From the NCBI RefSeq assembly GCF_015832195.1, contig NC_052031.1, positions 14,633,850 to 14,697,849 on the forward strand: 64,000 nucleotides of DNA, read 5' to 3'. Source of the DNA: Motacilla alba alba. Its lineage: Eukaryota > Chordata > Aves > Passeriformes > Motacillidae. Each line of letters begins with the position of its first letter. Position 1 is the stretch's first letter. Below, piece after piece: positions 36,151-49,510 of the stretch. The notes under the pieces are model-generated. The model was given only the letters and a program-made list of their open reading frames with translations. It had not been told where the DNA came from and did no database searches. The position numbers were made by a program, and so were the translations under genes.

Positions 36151-39100
36151 TGTCTGTTTTGAGATTTTTAAAAAGAGACAAATTTTTTCAGGTGATTGAG
36201 AAAAAAAGTGATTGAGAAAACAGATTTTAACAGAGACTGGTGAGAGATTCTCAGCTGCTCAGAAGGTTAACCTGGTGTATGCTCTCGTCCAGAAAGTGTG
36301 GCCTCCAGCAGGCATTTGTATTGCTCCTGGGCAACAGGTCTGCTTTGGTGCTTTTCATAAATTCATTTGTTTTCTCAAGGGATGGGTCAAAGTCTCTCTA
36401 GAATGGAAAGTTCATCCCTTTCATCAATGAAGAGACCTTAAATCAATAGTCCAACACACTAAGGTGACCAATTAAAAAAATAAAGCTAGAACAGGGTATT
36501 GATTCTTAATGTTGCATGAGAAAGGGAGGGGAAACAGAGGTTCCTAGAAAGTGTACTCACACAGACATCTCAGCACCTAGAATCATCCCCCAGAAGAGCT
36601 CCAGCTGCCCACCCAATGTAATAGGGGATAGAGTCAGGTCCCATCCCAGGGTACCAGTCCTGAACATCTTTCCTCTGAGTCTAATGAGTTGTGTTCCAAA
36701 CATCTTTGTCAGAAAGAGGCTGACAGCAGCAGATTTGATGGCCACAGACAATTTAATACCTGTGAGGAAAGAACATTACTTGTTTGAAGTCCTCCCCCAT
36801 ACAACAAATCAGTGGTCTACTTTAAAAGGTTTATTTTCTTTAATTAGTAATTCTTTTCCTTGAAGATTTCCCACACCCATGGGGATCCTCTCATCTCCTC
36901 TCTTATCTTAGGTCTCAAATACTTTCTTTCATGTCTGTTGCTGAACCCTATTACCCAAATCAGTTATGAGTATTTGATGACTAAACATGGCTTTTTTGTC
37001 CATTCATGTAACTCTCAAATGACTAATGTAGAAATTCCAAATGACAGGCATTGATGGATTAGTACTACAGAAAGTTCCAGTGTATTTGCAGTACTTCAAT
37101 GCTGTGCCTGTCTTCCCTGATCATTTTTCATAAATGAATTTGAGGAATCAGCATGCCTGTAAAAAAATAATCCATCTCACAGCCTAGCTACTTTCCCTTC
37201 TATTTCCCTGGTGGGGAACAAGAAGGACAGTTTAGCTAACATAACTGCAAACTCCATTTTCCCTATCTCTGTTTTTGCTTAAATGATAAACTTTCAGACT
37301 AGGATCTGTTTTCTAATATTGCTATTTGCTCAAAAACCTAACAGTATTTTGAGGCTCTGCTAGCCCCAAAACACAATGCAATACGCACAGCAAGCTTATT
37401 AAGGAAAATGGAAAGATGATTGTGATGCTGAAGTAATATTTCCTGTTCAAACAGAATTTGTCAGCACACTGGTTTGTGCAAAATGTGCTGCTTGGAGGAA
37501 CAGGAGGAATGGCATTGTCAGAGAGGTCATTTCTGTGTCGAGAGCTGCAGGCAGACCAGTCTGCAGGGACCAAGGTGCATCTGCCTGGAAGGAAGCTGCA
37601 GCTGAGGAAAGTCATTTCTCCTGAGGAGGCTGATCCCTCTAGAGGAGTCAGAGCCCAGCTCACAGCTGTCTTCATCTCTTTGTCCTATGAAAATGGTTGC
37701 AGAAACCCAAGCCTGGTTTGGTGGTCCCCTACCCTCTTCCAGCAGCAAGGAAGGGCTGGAAAGGGCAGGTAGAGGGATTTGCATCACGTGCACAGGCCAG
37801 GTGGGCTGTCCCTTTCCAATGGGCTCTGAACTTTGCAGCCACATTAAGGGGTGGTGCAAGAGCGTCTAAGTCTTTACCTACAAATGGCCACTAGGATAGT
37901 TGATCTTCTCCTGTGTGCTCTGCATTGCCTCCAAAAAGAAGACATGTGGGTGCTGGGCCAGCCTGTATCCTCCAGCAATTTCAGCCTTCAGGCATGGGTT
38001 GAACTCTCAAGCTGGGAGGGTACTAATAAATGCTGCTCCTGATGCAAAACAAGCTATTATCTGAGTTGGTGAAGGCTGGTGATGTTCAAAGCAAGAAGGT
38101 TCCAAGTAGAAGGTTCCATTCCCTTGTCCCGGCCTCATAGAAAGTTGGGGCTAGAGCACAAGTCTAGAGAGCAAAAACCAGCTGTATTGTGCCTCAAAAA
38201 GGGCCCAGCTCACATAAAGGCTTGGGAGAGATCCTACTAGAAAATCCTCTGTAGGCCTGGGTGTGGGGTTGACACTTGGAGGCAGATCTAAAAGCCACCC
38301 TTCTGGACTGTGTGTCCCTGCAAAGAAACACAGAAAAGGTCTGTCATATGCTTCAGCAGAAGATTTTCTTAACCAATACCAGCCTGGAAGATCTTTGATA
38401 CACAGCTTCACCATCAGATTACAAACATGTGGTGTTGGGCTTTTAAAGCAATGTCAATCCCAACAGCAAGAGGGAGTAGAGGGAGGGAGATTGTGCCACA
38501 AACAATTGCTTATTTACTCCACTTCTTTTTCTTCAAATGCTATTGATGTTCAGAGTTTTTTGCCTCAAGAGCTTGTTGATTGACTATCTTGACCTAACCC
38601 AGCTCAGCTGGAATCAGTGTCTAAAATTTAGATTTCCACCCGTTTACTCACCATGTCTTTTTTTCTCCTGTCTCTTTTCCTCTGCCATTTTTTACCTCTT
38701 CTGTTTCTTTTTATTGTTTCCCCTCCCACTCTTACATTATGTTATCTGCAATAGTGCTATCAATGCAAACTTCTCTATTGCCAGTTTTGGAGAGATGAAT
38801 GTAAGACAAATGATGATACAATGATGATTCTTTTTCATTTGCCATTGGTCTTAAGAAATAACCACCTCATTATTCACAGAACTGTATCTTTGATAACAGT
38901 GGTAAATATATTCACCAAGTTGTGTTCCTTGAATAGCTCTTGTTCATTTAGAGAGGTCCACCTGTTTACCATTAGAAAAATATAGATCACCTAATTTCCC
39001 ACTTATTAGGTATTTCCCTCTGAAATCAAATTATCACAAAGATTAGCATATGGGTACAGATTTGCAACAAAAATGTAAATTTAATAGTCTTCAGTGTGAG

Positions 39101-40484
39101 AGTAAGCACACACATTTCAATGTAGCCAGACCTTTCACACTTTCATGACGTGTTTACATTCTCGGGGTGCTGTGAAGAACACCAGTGTCATTGTTCAACT
39201 CAAGATGCAGTCCTTAATGTATTCTGTTACCTCCCCAAACCCATACACTTACATGCCTCCTTGTGGGCTGTTTGGCTGTGCTTCCCTAGGACATACTGAG
39301 GATACCTCTACTATCAATTAACAGTGGGTACCTGCCATTTCTGTGTTAGCTGCTCACTTAATGTCACTTGCATGTGTTCCTGTCAGAGCTAGAAGCTCCA
39401 TGTATCCTAAACTGTGCTGTTAACGTCTTAGAGGAGGCTGAATGCTACACCGTCCCTTTTTACCTCATCTATTTCATATTAACACACACAAAAAGTGCCT
39501 TAGTCTCTATTGACAATACCATATGTTGCAATTCAAGACCTCACATTTATGTCAGTATTACACGTGGGACCGAGCCCCTCAGGGACATAGTTTTCTGTAG
39601 GGAATGCTTTGGTACAGGCAGCATGCCCAGTTGCCTACATCAAGGTAGATGTAGGCATGCCATCTTCTTTAAGCATGTAAGCAGAAGTGTTGAGGCAGGA
39701 GCTACAGCTGCCTACATGGTCAGCAGAAGGGCTCTTCTACTCTGTTAAACAAGGCAGCACTACTGAGAGAAGTTGTGTGCTGATCCATAAAAGGTGTAAG
39801 TGCAAAGTTGTAGATCACTTCAGTCTCTGTTTTGGAGCAACCAACAGGACCTGAAACAAATCCTGGGGGTGGCTGGGGATATGTTGTTTCCGGGGCCATT
39901 CCCAGCAGGCGGTATGAGCATGGCTGCACCAGTTGTGGCTTTTTGTCTCACATAGTCATCAGTGTAGTCCCAGCACTACTCGTGCCACATGTGCTCTTGG
40001 TGATGTACAAACACCTTTTGTACAGAGGGCAAAGCATTCTTCTTGTCCAGTGCACCCCTGTGCTCCCTCAGGTAAATGTCCCAGGAGTAACAAAGAATGA
40101 CCTGTCCAGGAATCACTCAGGCTGACCTACCCTGTATCTTGCCTTGCCTTTAAAAATAAATGTAACGTTAACCATCTCTCAGTCAGCAGGGCCTCTCCTG
40201 CTTGCCATGATTTTCTGTAGATGATAGACAGTGACCTTGCTGGCCAGCAATGTCGGTGCTCTTGAGTGACCACCACCTGATTCCACGGGTTTGAATGCCC
40301 ACAAGACATCTCAGTGCTCCCTAACTGCTGCTTTCCCACTGCCCTTCTGTTCCCCTCCATGCTGACTTGTGAAAAGGCCAGACAGCACAATTCACGTGTG
40401 CCAACTAGTGCAAAAAAGCTGCTGATTACTTCAGCCTTCACCGTGTTCTGTCTCCCATCCACCTGTGGACCCATATTATACCCA
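36151..40484. other. Intergenic, about 4.3 kb, mostly featureless
   Basis: Moderately AT-rich unique sequence. Overlapping short frames on both strands at about 37320-37890 reflect a locally higher G+C content and do not resemble any protein I know. A 10-bp-stem hairpin occurs at 39632-39657. Confidence 0.45.
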
Positions 40485-41365
40485 TGTTACCTCTTTTTAC
40501 CTTACTACCCTTTATGTCCCTCATTAATTTTTGTTCCAGCTGGGCTTTAGCTTCCCTGATTTTATTCCTCAGTGCCTAAGCAGTGCTTTTTGGTTTTGCC
40601 TCCTGCATATTCCCTGTCTGTATTGTAGCTCATCTGGATGGTCCTTGCCTAGCCTATGGGCTGTCAGCTGAAGCTCCCTGTGCTCCTGCACAATGGTATA
40701 GCTCATGCATGAGCTCTCATTAAGTTCTCTCTAAAAACCAATTAGCTCTTCTGGGGACTTCTCCCCTTCACAGCTGCTTCCCACAGGCTATTTCCTGAAT
40801 AAGTCAATCTGCTCACTCAGAGTCTTGTGGCTCACCTTCCTGGCTCTGCTGCATCTGTCACCTCATGACTGCTACAGCCTGTGACAAACCACCCACAGCC
40901 TGAGCAGTGCTCTGTGACCCCTCTCACCCCCACTACTTCCCTGCTCCTCAGCAGAAAGCCAAGCCAGCGTGAACCAGTCAGTCATGACTGCCCTGCTCTT
41001 GTGCCAGGAAAATGTTAGAATTGCACTCTAAGAGCATCCTGGGTTGCCTGCCCAGTGCTGTGCTGCCTCTCCAGCAGACAGCCAGGTGGCTGAAATCCCC
41101 AGTGAGGACAAGGGCTCCAAGTGAGAGGCTTCAGCCCCTGCCTCCTCCTAGTCTGCAGTCTGTAGTCCTCATCTACCGCAACATCCCCAGGTTGCTCCTT
41201 GCTGTGGAAACTCTCAGCAGGTCTGTCTCCAGTTTGATACCAGGGTGCTGCATTTGCCAAGGAGCTCTTTAATGTGAAGCGTAACACCCCCAGCTCTTCT
41301 CCACCTGTCCTTCCTAAATACTGTGTATCCATCCATGGCCACATTCCAGAGTGTGCAGAACACCA
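40485..41365 (-). repeat. CR1 LINE, 5'/endonuclease region (antisense, old)
   Basis: The order of landmarks follows a reverse-complemented CR1 5' half: a TTCCAGCTGGGCTTTAGCTT segment, GCTGAAGCTCCCTGTGCTCC, CTGCTACAGCCTGTGACAAA-like, AAGAGCATCCTGGGTTGCCT, CCAGCAGACAGCCAGGTGGC, CCCCAGTGAGGACAAGGGCT and CATCCATGGCCACATTCCAG. The last segments are antisense to the apurinic-like endonuclease domain. The copy is strongly decayed. Several frames that overlap it on both strands are shadows. Confidence 0.78.
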
Positions 41366-44300
41366 CAAAGTCCCTGCGTCCCTGCCAGCAGCCTCTGCAA
41401 CAGCGCCTGGCAGTGCAGCTGCTCCTCCTGAGTGCCAGGCACTGGGCATCACCGAGGGCACCTGAAGGAAGCCTCCAGGTGCCTGCCTTTAGATGCAAGC
41501 AAAAATGAGATGGGCTCAAATCTGCTTTATTTGGGCATATAATTTGTAGCTGTAGAGAGAAGCAGGTGCAGAAATTTTGCATCATTAATGAAAACAGCCT
41601 GGTACCTTGGAAAGCTGCTAGAAAGAAGTCCTGTGTGTTTACCTCCCATTCTTTCACACAGAGCACCATCAGAAGTGTCTCCTACGTATATCCAGGGCCA
41701 TGTGTTGTTAGGGTCATATTGAAAGCAGAGTCCTCACTGAACTTACAGATGCTTTTTAAAAGTCAGTGGCATTGCTTTGTGATGGGTATTAGTTCAACAT
41801 TTCCTACTAAAAATCCAACCCTCACAGGGGATTAGCACATCCACGTAGCAAATGCTTTGAAGGGGTCAAAAATCACTATTAATGCAATTTTCAAGAGTAT
41901 TTAATGTTATATTTAATATTATCACCTTGGCTGCTATGCTGCTTCTCAGGGAATTGTTAACATTTCTAGAGGAAGTTATAGAAAACATTTCACAGAGGAT
42001 CTATTCTAAAGTGCAGCAGATTTTAATACTTACAGCAGAACAAAATAGATTAAAAAACCCCCATCCAGCTATATTGGTGGAAAAAGGACTTTTGAAGTAC
42101 GCATAGAGAAAGAAATAAGCAAGGAAGCAATTACAAATGACAGTGCGCTGCAGCTACATCCTCTTTCCCAGCAATGAAAAGTGCTGGTTTTCAACTTCCA
42201 CATCCCAGTGTGATGCCTGGCATGTGCCAGTCAACATTAGGCACTCTCTGAATGTATTTTGCCTTTGTACAGGGAATTGACATGGTACAATTTCCTTCCC
42301 AAAGTTGCCTATCCCTCATGGTACAGTCCTCTCAGAAAAAAAAAAATCCCATTAAACAAATTTTGATGGATTCATAGTCTGTCAGATCCAAAGGGTAGAC
42401 CAAGTTAATGAGTCAGTGACTGGATTCTTCCTGATCTGATTCCAGTTTCATTTGCAAACTCTGTACAGCATTCTGCTCTGAGGCAATGCAGTGTCAGGGC
42501 TGACAGCAAAGCCAGCTTTTAACCTGCAACTTACAGAATATGGCCTCCACTTCTTGGATCTTTAATTTGATGGAAATACTTTGCATTGATGAGGTGAGAG
42601 TTTATAAAGTAGCGAATTCATACCAGGTCAGATGCTACTTTTCCAGGGATAGAGAACAGCATTTAGTCATAAACAAGCCTGAAAGCCTTTCTGATTTATT
42701 TTTCATTAAATGACAGACAACTGATGTTCTGGTCTTGCATAATCCGCAGAAGGATTTGTTTAGAAGTACTGTCCACCTTTTAGGGAAATGGGCTCTCATA
42801 AATAAAATTTGTTTAGTGAACAATAGAATGAAGGAGGTTTGGACCACAATTACTGGGTCTTCATGTAGCTCTCTTCTTCCTGTAAGTGTCTTCCATGTAC
42901 ACCAGATGCTAGGTGCATGATGGAATAGAGCATTACTCTGATCCAAGAAATCTGAACTGGCTGAGAGATGGCCTCTTGTTATTCTGGGCTTACCTGCAGC
43001 ACTTGAGGAGGTTTCTGTTTGGCAGACTAACAGCTCTGTGTTGGCGTACATCTGTTTGAAGATACAGTGTATGAAGAGCATATCTGGTGTCCCTGGAATC
43101 TTATGGGTAGTGTTGTGCCAAGTCCTTGATTTTCATGTTGCCAGGTGTTGTAACTAAGTAATTGTAACTTTTACAGTGTAATAATGACTTCCTAAGGATT
43201 GTAAACTGGCAAAGCATCTTTGCAAGTACACAAATGTAAAAAATCTGAATTGTGCAATAATAAAAGTCTGCATCCCCCTCCACCCCCACTCCCCATTTTG
43301 CACTGCCACTGGCTTTTAGCGTGTGCTGGGCCCTGAATTTTAGAGCAATGCATTTAAATGCACAGCATGACCCTCACCCCTGGACACCTGCACAGACATC
43401 AGAGCACAACTCTCTATTTCATAGCTGCAGATGCAGCCATTGGGGCACACTGGATTTAGCAGCATGTTTTCACATGTGCTGCTGCTGACTCTACCAGAGA
43501 CTCTGTTTCAGTCAAATCTCTTTAGATCTTCCTTCTGACAGCCAAAGGAAAGCCAGAAAGGAACTGTTCTCCTGCCAAAAACTGAGTCCCTGCTCTAAAG
43601 CATAAAAAAGTTGTAGATTTTAAAAACAGAGAGAAAAATTTAATTTTGAGAAATGTGTATCTTACAATTGCATTTTCAATAGAACTGAAGTGGGTTTGCT
43701 GGAATTCATATTTATAGAAAGAAAGAGAGTGAAATTATGCAAACTGTGAGCTCAGATGGTTACTTTGGTAAAGTTACCTGGGATTGAAACAGCCAGTGAT
43801 GTGATGTCTTAGCAACCTTGGCTGTACTGCTGCCAATCTGTCAGGGAAAGAATGCTTCATCTCCCAGTTTGTCAGCTTCTTTCTGCCATCAACCATCATC
43901 CATACCCTTCTCCAGTGCTAAGGCTGTAACTCTTCCTACTTTTAAAGCAATTTATCTCTTAACACTTGACCAGTAGGATTAAATGCATGGCACCAGTACA
44001 TTCCTTATTAATAAATTCTGATGCTGCTTCCATTTTGAAAGGATTTTACAGAGGAGGTCAACAGTGATGTCCCAGTTTACAGTTTCAGATAACTGCACTA
44101 GAAGGCAAACAACAGGCCAAAAGTCTCACTGCGGACCAGGACACTCAGGAATGAGAGCACTATATAGCAGCACTCAGTCGAGGAGAGGATGTGTATATGA
44201 GAGGTGACTTCTGTTGAGATATTGGAGAAGGATCTAATCAGGATCTGTACATAAAAATGAGAACCCAAATCAAACACTGGAAGGATTACAATCAACTAAA

Positions 44301-46394
44301 CTGTATTGAGAGCTCAGAGAAAGGCACATTCAGATAAATGAATGACTCTGTCAAGATAGAGAAAATGGCTGGACAAGGAACATTATATGGGGACCAGCAA
44401 ACTATAGAATGTATCTGAAAGTGTCTTCTTTCCAAAGAGACCAAACAAAATTGTAGTAGGATGAAGTTTGGAACAAAAGGAAGTCTTATAGCGATATACT
44501 GCTTATTTCAAATAGTTTCTAAACCCCTATTTTCAGATCCTGCTTTTCTCTTTTATAGAATTTGTTACAGTCTCAATATTATATTACCCATACATATCTG
44601 CAAACTCAACAAACTGCTATGATCATGGGTCAGGGTTTGTGTCCTCTCAGCAGGAAGAAACACTTTTTGTAAAAAGTTGTACCCCAACATGGCACACTGA
44701 TAATGTAAAATTCTGTGTACAGAAAAGGTTTCTGAACCTTGAGACTGCAAGCAAACTTAACTTGTAAGAAAAGGTTCTGTCATTGCTTTTCCAAGGTTTC
44801 AGACATTATATAAGCTGCTGTTATAAACTGCATTTGCTGATATTTTTTGCAAATTCAGCTAGGTGATTTCCCTCAGCCCAGCACAATAATATTTCTCAAC
44901 TCATATAGCAACTCTGTTTGGCAAAATATTGTGGTAAAATCATTGACTATCAAAGCAGCATCCAACTTTAAGGCATCATAACAGTAACAAACAAGAAATT
45001 AGTTTACAAGCCTAAAAACCAAAGGGGTTGTACACTGTATTGCTGAAACCACATGAGGCTAAAGACCTCATGCCCACACCCACAGCACCAACCAAGATGG
45101 GAAGAATTCTTGGTTTGAGGATTTGCTCCTTGTATTACTCCCTTTTTTTTGTGAAACTAGTTTTATGTAAATAATATAACCATCATTGATAAACCTGACT
45201 TCTTTTGCCGCAGAATCACACCCTTTTCTGCCTCACTGTCTGTCTAGCCCCATGGCTCTTACATTCTTGTCTGCACATCAACATAATTTCCTTTAAGAAT
45301 CCATCTTTTCCCTATGGAACCTATAATCTTCTTGAGAGGTGAGAAAGAGATTTCCTGCGTCCTGAGTCCTGTGCTGAAGCAAACCCATGAATCTGTCCTC
45401 CCACTTGCTGGATGAGGCTACTGACCACCAGACTATCACATAACAGACCTAGAGCATCTCTCTGTGAATCTTGGCTGGAGATTTCAGCACTCATCCACCT
45501 ACTTCTGAGTGTCTGAAAAGACAGGAATTTACTCCCCTGTTCTGGTCTGGCAGAGTTCTGGGCACATTACAAAGCCTTCAGTAATTTTCTGGAAGACATT
45601 TTCTGATGTATGCCATGTATCAACAACATAAAAGCAGTAAAATCCTGTGATTATTCCTGCTCTCTATGAAACACAAAAGTTTGAATTTTTGAAAGCTGGA
45701 AAAGTTCTTTGATCTACTTCACAACATCCTGGCAAACAATTGTGCAAACACACCTTAAAGGAGAGAATGAGAAAGTGCTGTGAATCTAAACAGTGTTTCA
45801 ATTAAATATTCGATCTCTTGAAAGCGTAACATCACACCTAAAATCCACTCAAATCCTTCTTTGAATCTGATGCCCTGTCTTAGATTACTGATCATACCTA
45901 CTGCATTTTGAATTAATGTGAAATTATCTATAAGTCAGCTTTTAACATGAAATGCAGTACTATAGAGAGATGATCACAAAAATGAAAATCTACAAACAAA
46001 ACAAATCCTCCATCTTTTTCATGAAGTCAGTCTTCAGTGTAATGCATGAACTCCCACAGCTGAACTTTTTGTTGTCTTTCTTCAGGGGATCATTTTAAGA
46101 AAGAAGCTTGACAGCGTGATCTGATGAGAAATTATGTCTCTTTGTGCCTGTGTTGGGCCATCAATTGAAAAAAAAAATAAAAGCTTTTTGTTAGCTCTCT
46201 TGAGTCTCTATTAACTGCAACATACAGAATGTCTCCAGCATCTGCAGTGGCTATTAAAAAGACAGGTTGTTTTTGTGATAGCCAGCTGTTGTGACAGTAT
46301 TCTGTAAAAGCATTCCTTCTAGCTGGCTAGGGATTTGGTGTGAATGCTTTCTGTTTCATGCACTGTGTCCCACATTTTTATTTGGGGCTTACAT
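41366..46394. other. Intergenic, about 5 kb without recognised features
   Basis: AT-rich unique sequence with no CR1 landmarks and no supported exon. A C-rich patch occurs at about 43272-43293. The minus-strand frame at 42635-43081 (148 codons) is the longest here and has no recognisable domain. Confidence 0.45.
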
Positions 46395-46422
46395 AAAAAC
46401 AAACAAACAAACAAACAAAAAC
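46395..46422 (+). repeat. (AAAC)n simple repeat
   Basis: Five to six AAAC units in a row, next to the 5' side of a CR1 copy. Confidence 0.9.
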
Positions 46423-46499
46423 TAGTGAGTGTTGTGCTTGTTAGGCAAGTCTGGAGACTTCTGGAAGATTACAGCTTCTCTCCTGCTTGTGCTGTAGAA

Positions 46500-47424
46500 A
46501 TGTAAGCCAGTCTGCTCATGGAGAGCTGCTGGACCTGAGGGGACAGTTCCTGGTAGCCCACCTATTTGATCAAGGGAAGATGGTTGATGTATTTTTTTTT
46601 TTAATTTCAGTAAAGCTTTTGATACTGTCACTCATAATATCCTTCTGGACAGAATGTCCAGCATTCAGCAGTTCAAGCAGGGAAAGTGCCAGATTCTGCA
46701 CCTTGGATGGGGCAACCCTGGATGTATGGACAGACTGGGGAATGAGAGGCTGGAGAGCAGTGCCACAGAAAAGGACCTGGGGGTCCTGGTCAATGGAAAG
46801 TTGAATGAGTCAGCAGTGCCCTGGCAGCCAGGAGGGCCACCTGTGTCCTGGGGGCATCAGGCACAGCATCACCAGCTGGGCAAGGGACAGGATTTTCCTG
46901 CTCTGCTCTGCAATGGGGCGGCCTCATCTCTAGTGCTGGGGGCCGTTTTGGGCACCTCAATGTAAAAAAGACATTAAACTGTTAGAGAGTGACCAAAGAT
47001 GGTGAAGGACCTTGAGGAGAAGCCGTATGAGGAGTGGAGGTCACTTGGTCTGTTCAGCCTGGAGGAGACTGAGGGGAGACCTCACTGCAGTTACAACTTC
47101 CTCATGAGGGGAAGAGGAGGGGCAGACACGGATCTCTTCTCTGTGGTGACAGTGACAGGACCCAAGGGAGTGGCCTGAAGTTGTGTCAGGGGAGGTTGAT
47201 GTTGGATATTGGAAAAAGGTTTTTCCCCCAGAGGGTGGTCAGGCACTGAACGGGCTCCCCAGGGCAGCGGTCACAGCACCAGCCTGACAGAGTTCAAGAA
47301 GCGTTTGGACAATGCACTCAAGCACATGGGGTGTCCCCTGGGGATGGTGCTGTGCAGGGCTGGGAGTTGGGCTTCATGATCCTGGTGGGTCCCTCCTAGC
47401 TCAGCACATTCTGTGATCCTGTGA
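46500..47424 (+). repeat. CR1 LINE, internally deleted sense copy
   Basis: The left end (46570-46655) encodes a frameshifted reverse transcriptase piece, DQGKMVDV then the equivalent of FSKAFDTVSHNILLD. At about 46653 it jumps straight to the C-terminal region: QGKCQILHLGWGNPGC, then RLESSATEKDLGVLVN. The 3' part has GGTCTGTTCAGCCTGGAGGA, TTTTTCCCCCAGAGGGTGGT and CATTCTGTGATCCTGTGA. Compared with intact CR1, a segment between the two reverse transcriptase parts is missing. Confidence 0.92.
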
Positions 47425-48348
47425 TAACTCCATTCCTCATGCTAGAACCTGGAACTGTTTCTTGCTTTAGTACTGGGTTGGCCCCTATTGGTCTTGACCA
47501 AAATAAGGAATGCCCTGTCCCAGTCACACCCTATTACCCAAATATTGACTAAAAATAACTGAATGTTAACATGAATTTAATTATTATCTAGTTCAGGCTT
47601 CTCCCATGCTCAAACATACAAGCTGAGCTATTGTATTTAGAAATCCACTGTCACATCTCTCTCTAACTGGATTACCTACATAGACATTATTATACTGTTA
47701 TTATAATTCATTTTAGTAACTACAGCTTACTGTTTTATGCAGTTGGTATTATCTGGACCAGTATCAGTATGTCACAGCTTGCTTTGAGGCAGAGGCAAAC
47801 CACCAAAGAGACTGTGTGCAGCTGGCCATGTTGGACTTTGTTCCCTTGTCTAATTTCTAAATTCACATGGCTGTGACTAGTACTGCTCACAAGGTGTGGG
47901 CTGGTAACTGATCCAGTTAATTACCAAAATTCTCTGGGCACTGGCTGGCCTCATTATGAGAATCTCTACAGAAGACAGTTAAGTCAGAAGGAAAATTTTG
48001 TTTAATCCATATACGTGCCAACATACAAGAAGTACAAATTATAATATTCTGATATTATGACATATACTTTTCCCCAAAAATGCAATGCATCTGGAAGGCC
48101 CTTCCATGCACACTGGCAGCAAAGCTTGCCTGGGTGATCATGGAGCCAGGCACCTCTCCCTGCTGACAGCATCTGCCAGGCTCTGCATCCCGGTGAAAAA
48201 TCCCCAAAAAGATTGTTTGAAGATGGAATTAGCAAAACACGATGCTCTACTTCAAGCACAAACGCGAGAACAAGCTCCAGACTCTGCTCCTAATGGTAAG
48301 AAACCTGTCCCCCTCTGAACAACTGCTGGCATTTTCCCCTTTTTTGGA
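47425..48348. other. Intergenic sequence upstream of the SLC2A13 island
   Basis: Unique sequence. A possible splice donor (AATGGTAAGAA at about 48292-48303) follows an 80-codon open frame at 48085-48318. No acceptor, domain or homology supports an exon. Confidence 0.4.
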
Positions 48349-48514
48349 ACAGAATCACTGAATTGTTAGGGCTGGAAGGGACCTCTGGGGATCATTCAAC
48401 GCCCCGCTAAGACAGGGTTACCTAGAGCAGGTTACACAGGAACACGTCCAGGGGGGTTTTCAGCATCTCTAGGGAGCGAGACGTCCCTGGCCACTCGTTC
48501 CAGTGCTCTCGCCA
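48349..48514 (-). repeat. CR1 LINE, 3' end fragment at the edge of the CpG island
   Basis: ACAGAATCACTGAATTGTTA, GGGCTGGAAGGGACCTCTGG, GACAGGGTTACCTAGAGCAG, TTACACAGGAACACGTCCAG and TTCCAGTGCTCTCGCC form a reverse-complemented CR1 3' end. It stops where the CpG-dense sequence begins, about 1 kb upstream of the SLC2A13 start codon. Confidence 0.92.
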
Positions 48515-49348
48515 GGCTCTGTGGCAGCGCCGGCTCCGGCTCCCCGCTCAGCGGGCAGGGACGGGGCCGGACAGGCTCGCCCCTGCAGCGACAGCAAAGG
48601 CTTCAGCGCCGAAGGGCTTTTGGGAGCTGTGCACCCCAGGGCCCTTCCCGTTCAACACCCTGAAAAGAGGGAGAGCAGGGGAGCTGGGGACAATCAATCG
48701 ACACTAACGATCTGAAATGGTCCCCGCAGCTGAGCTTGGGCGAAGAGAGCCGGGAGATGCCAGCAGTGAAAACCCGCTACCTCCGCGCCCAGCAGCACGG
48801 TCAGTGTCCCCCAGTGCTTCAGAAAATGACAAACGCGGACGCGGAACGCTGTCTCCGCTCAAACGATCCAGTCATTAAGCAAACTGCGATCCTTACGCGC
48901 CCGGCACCCGGCAGCGCTCCCCAGGCAGTGCGGAAACCGCGCGGGGGGCGGGCGGGCAGCCCCGGCCGGCGGCCCCCTGCACCTCATGCAGACGGGGGCT
49001 GCCGGCAGGAACAGCTCCGCGGGCTCGGGGACCGGCCCCCGGGCTTGCGTGGCGCCCACCCGCCCAGGGCTTCCTTCCCGGCTTCCATCCCGACTTCCTC
49101 CCCGGCCCAGCGCACGCCGCCAGCCCCGCCGCCTGACAGCGAGCGCGGCGGGGGCGCTTCGTGCGCAGGCGCTCCGGGCCGCGCCTGCCCCGTTCCGCGA
49201 ACGGCGCGGGAGGGGGGCGGCCGGGCCCGCCCCTGCGCCCGCCGGGCCGCGCTCGGCGCTGTCCCCGCCTGCCTCCGCCTCCAGCTCCGCCCGGGCGCTG
49301 GGAGCGGCGGCAACTTCCCCTCAAGTCCGCCCGGCGGCGGGGGGGACG

Positions 49349-49363
49349 ATGCGACCCAGCTGA
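49349..49363 (+). other. Short upstream ORF in the SLC2A13 leader
   Basis: ATG CGA CCC AGC TGA starts 162 nt before the SLC2A13 ATG, with A at -3. It encodes four residues. It lies in the 5' leader only if transcription starts upstream of it, which cannot be told here. Confidence 0.5.
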
Positions 49364-49510
49364 GCGCGGCCCGAGAGGGGCGGGCGCGCTGAGGACGGGC
49401 AGCGTCGGCAGCAGCGGCAGCCCCGCCGCCCTAGTCTGAGTAGCCCGGCAGCCGCCCGCCTCAGCCCCCTGCCCTCCCCCGGTCGGGGCGGGAGCCGCCG
49501 CGGCCGTCCC

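Noticed and set aside
42635..43081. 148-codon minus-strand frame
   Set aside because: It has mixed composition, no domain, and no supporting exon structure.
48736..49392. 218-codon plus-strand frame upstream of SLC2A13
   Set aside because: Low-complexity Pro/Arg/Ala/Gly composition in the island, no resemblance to the SLC2A13 N terminus, and the real start at 49511 is in a different context with strong homology.
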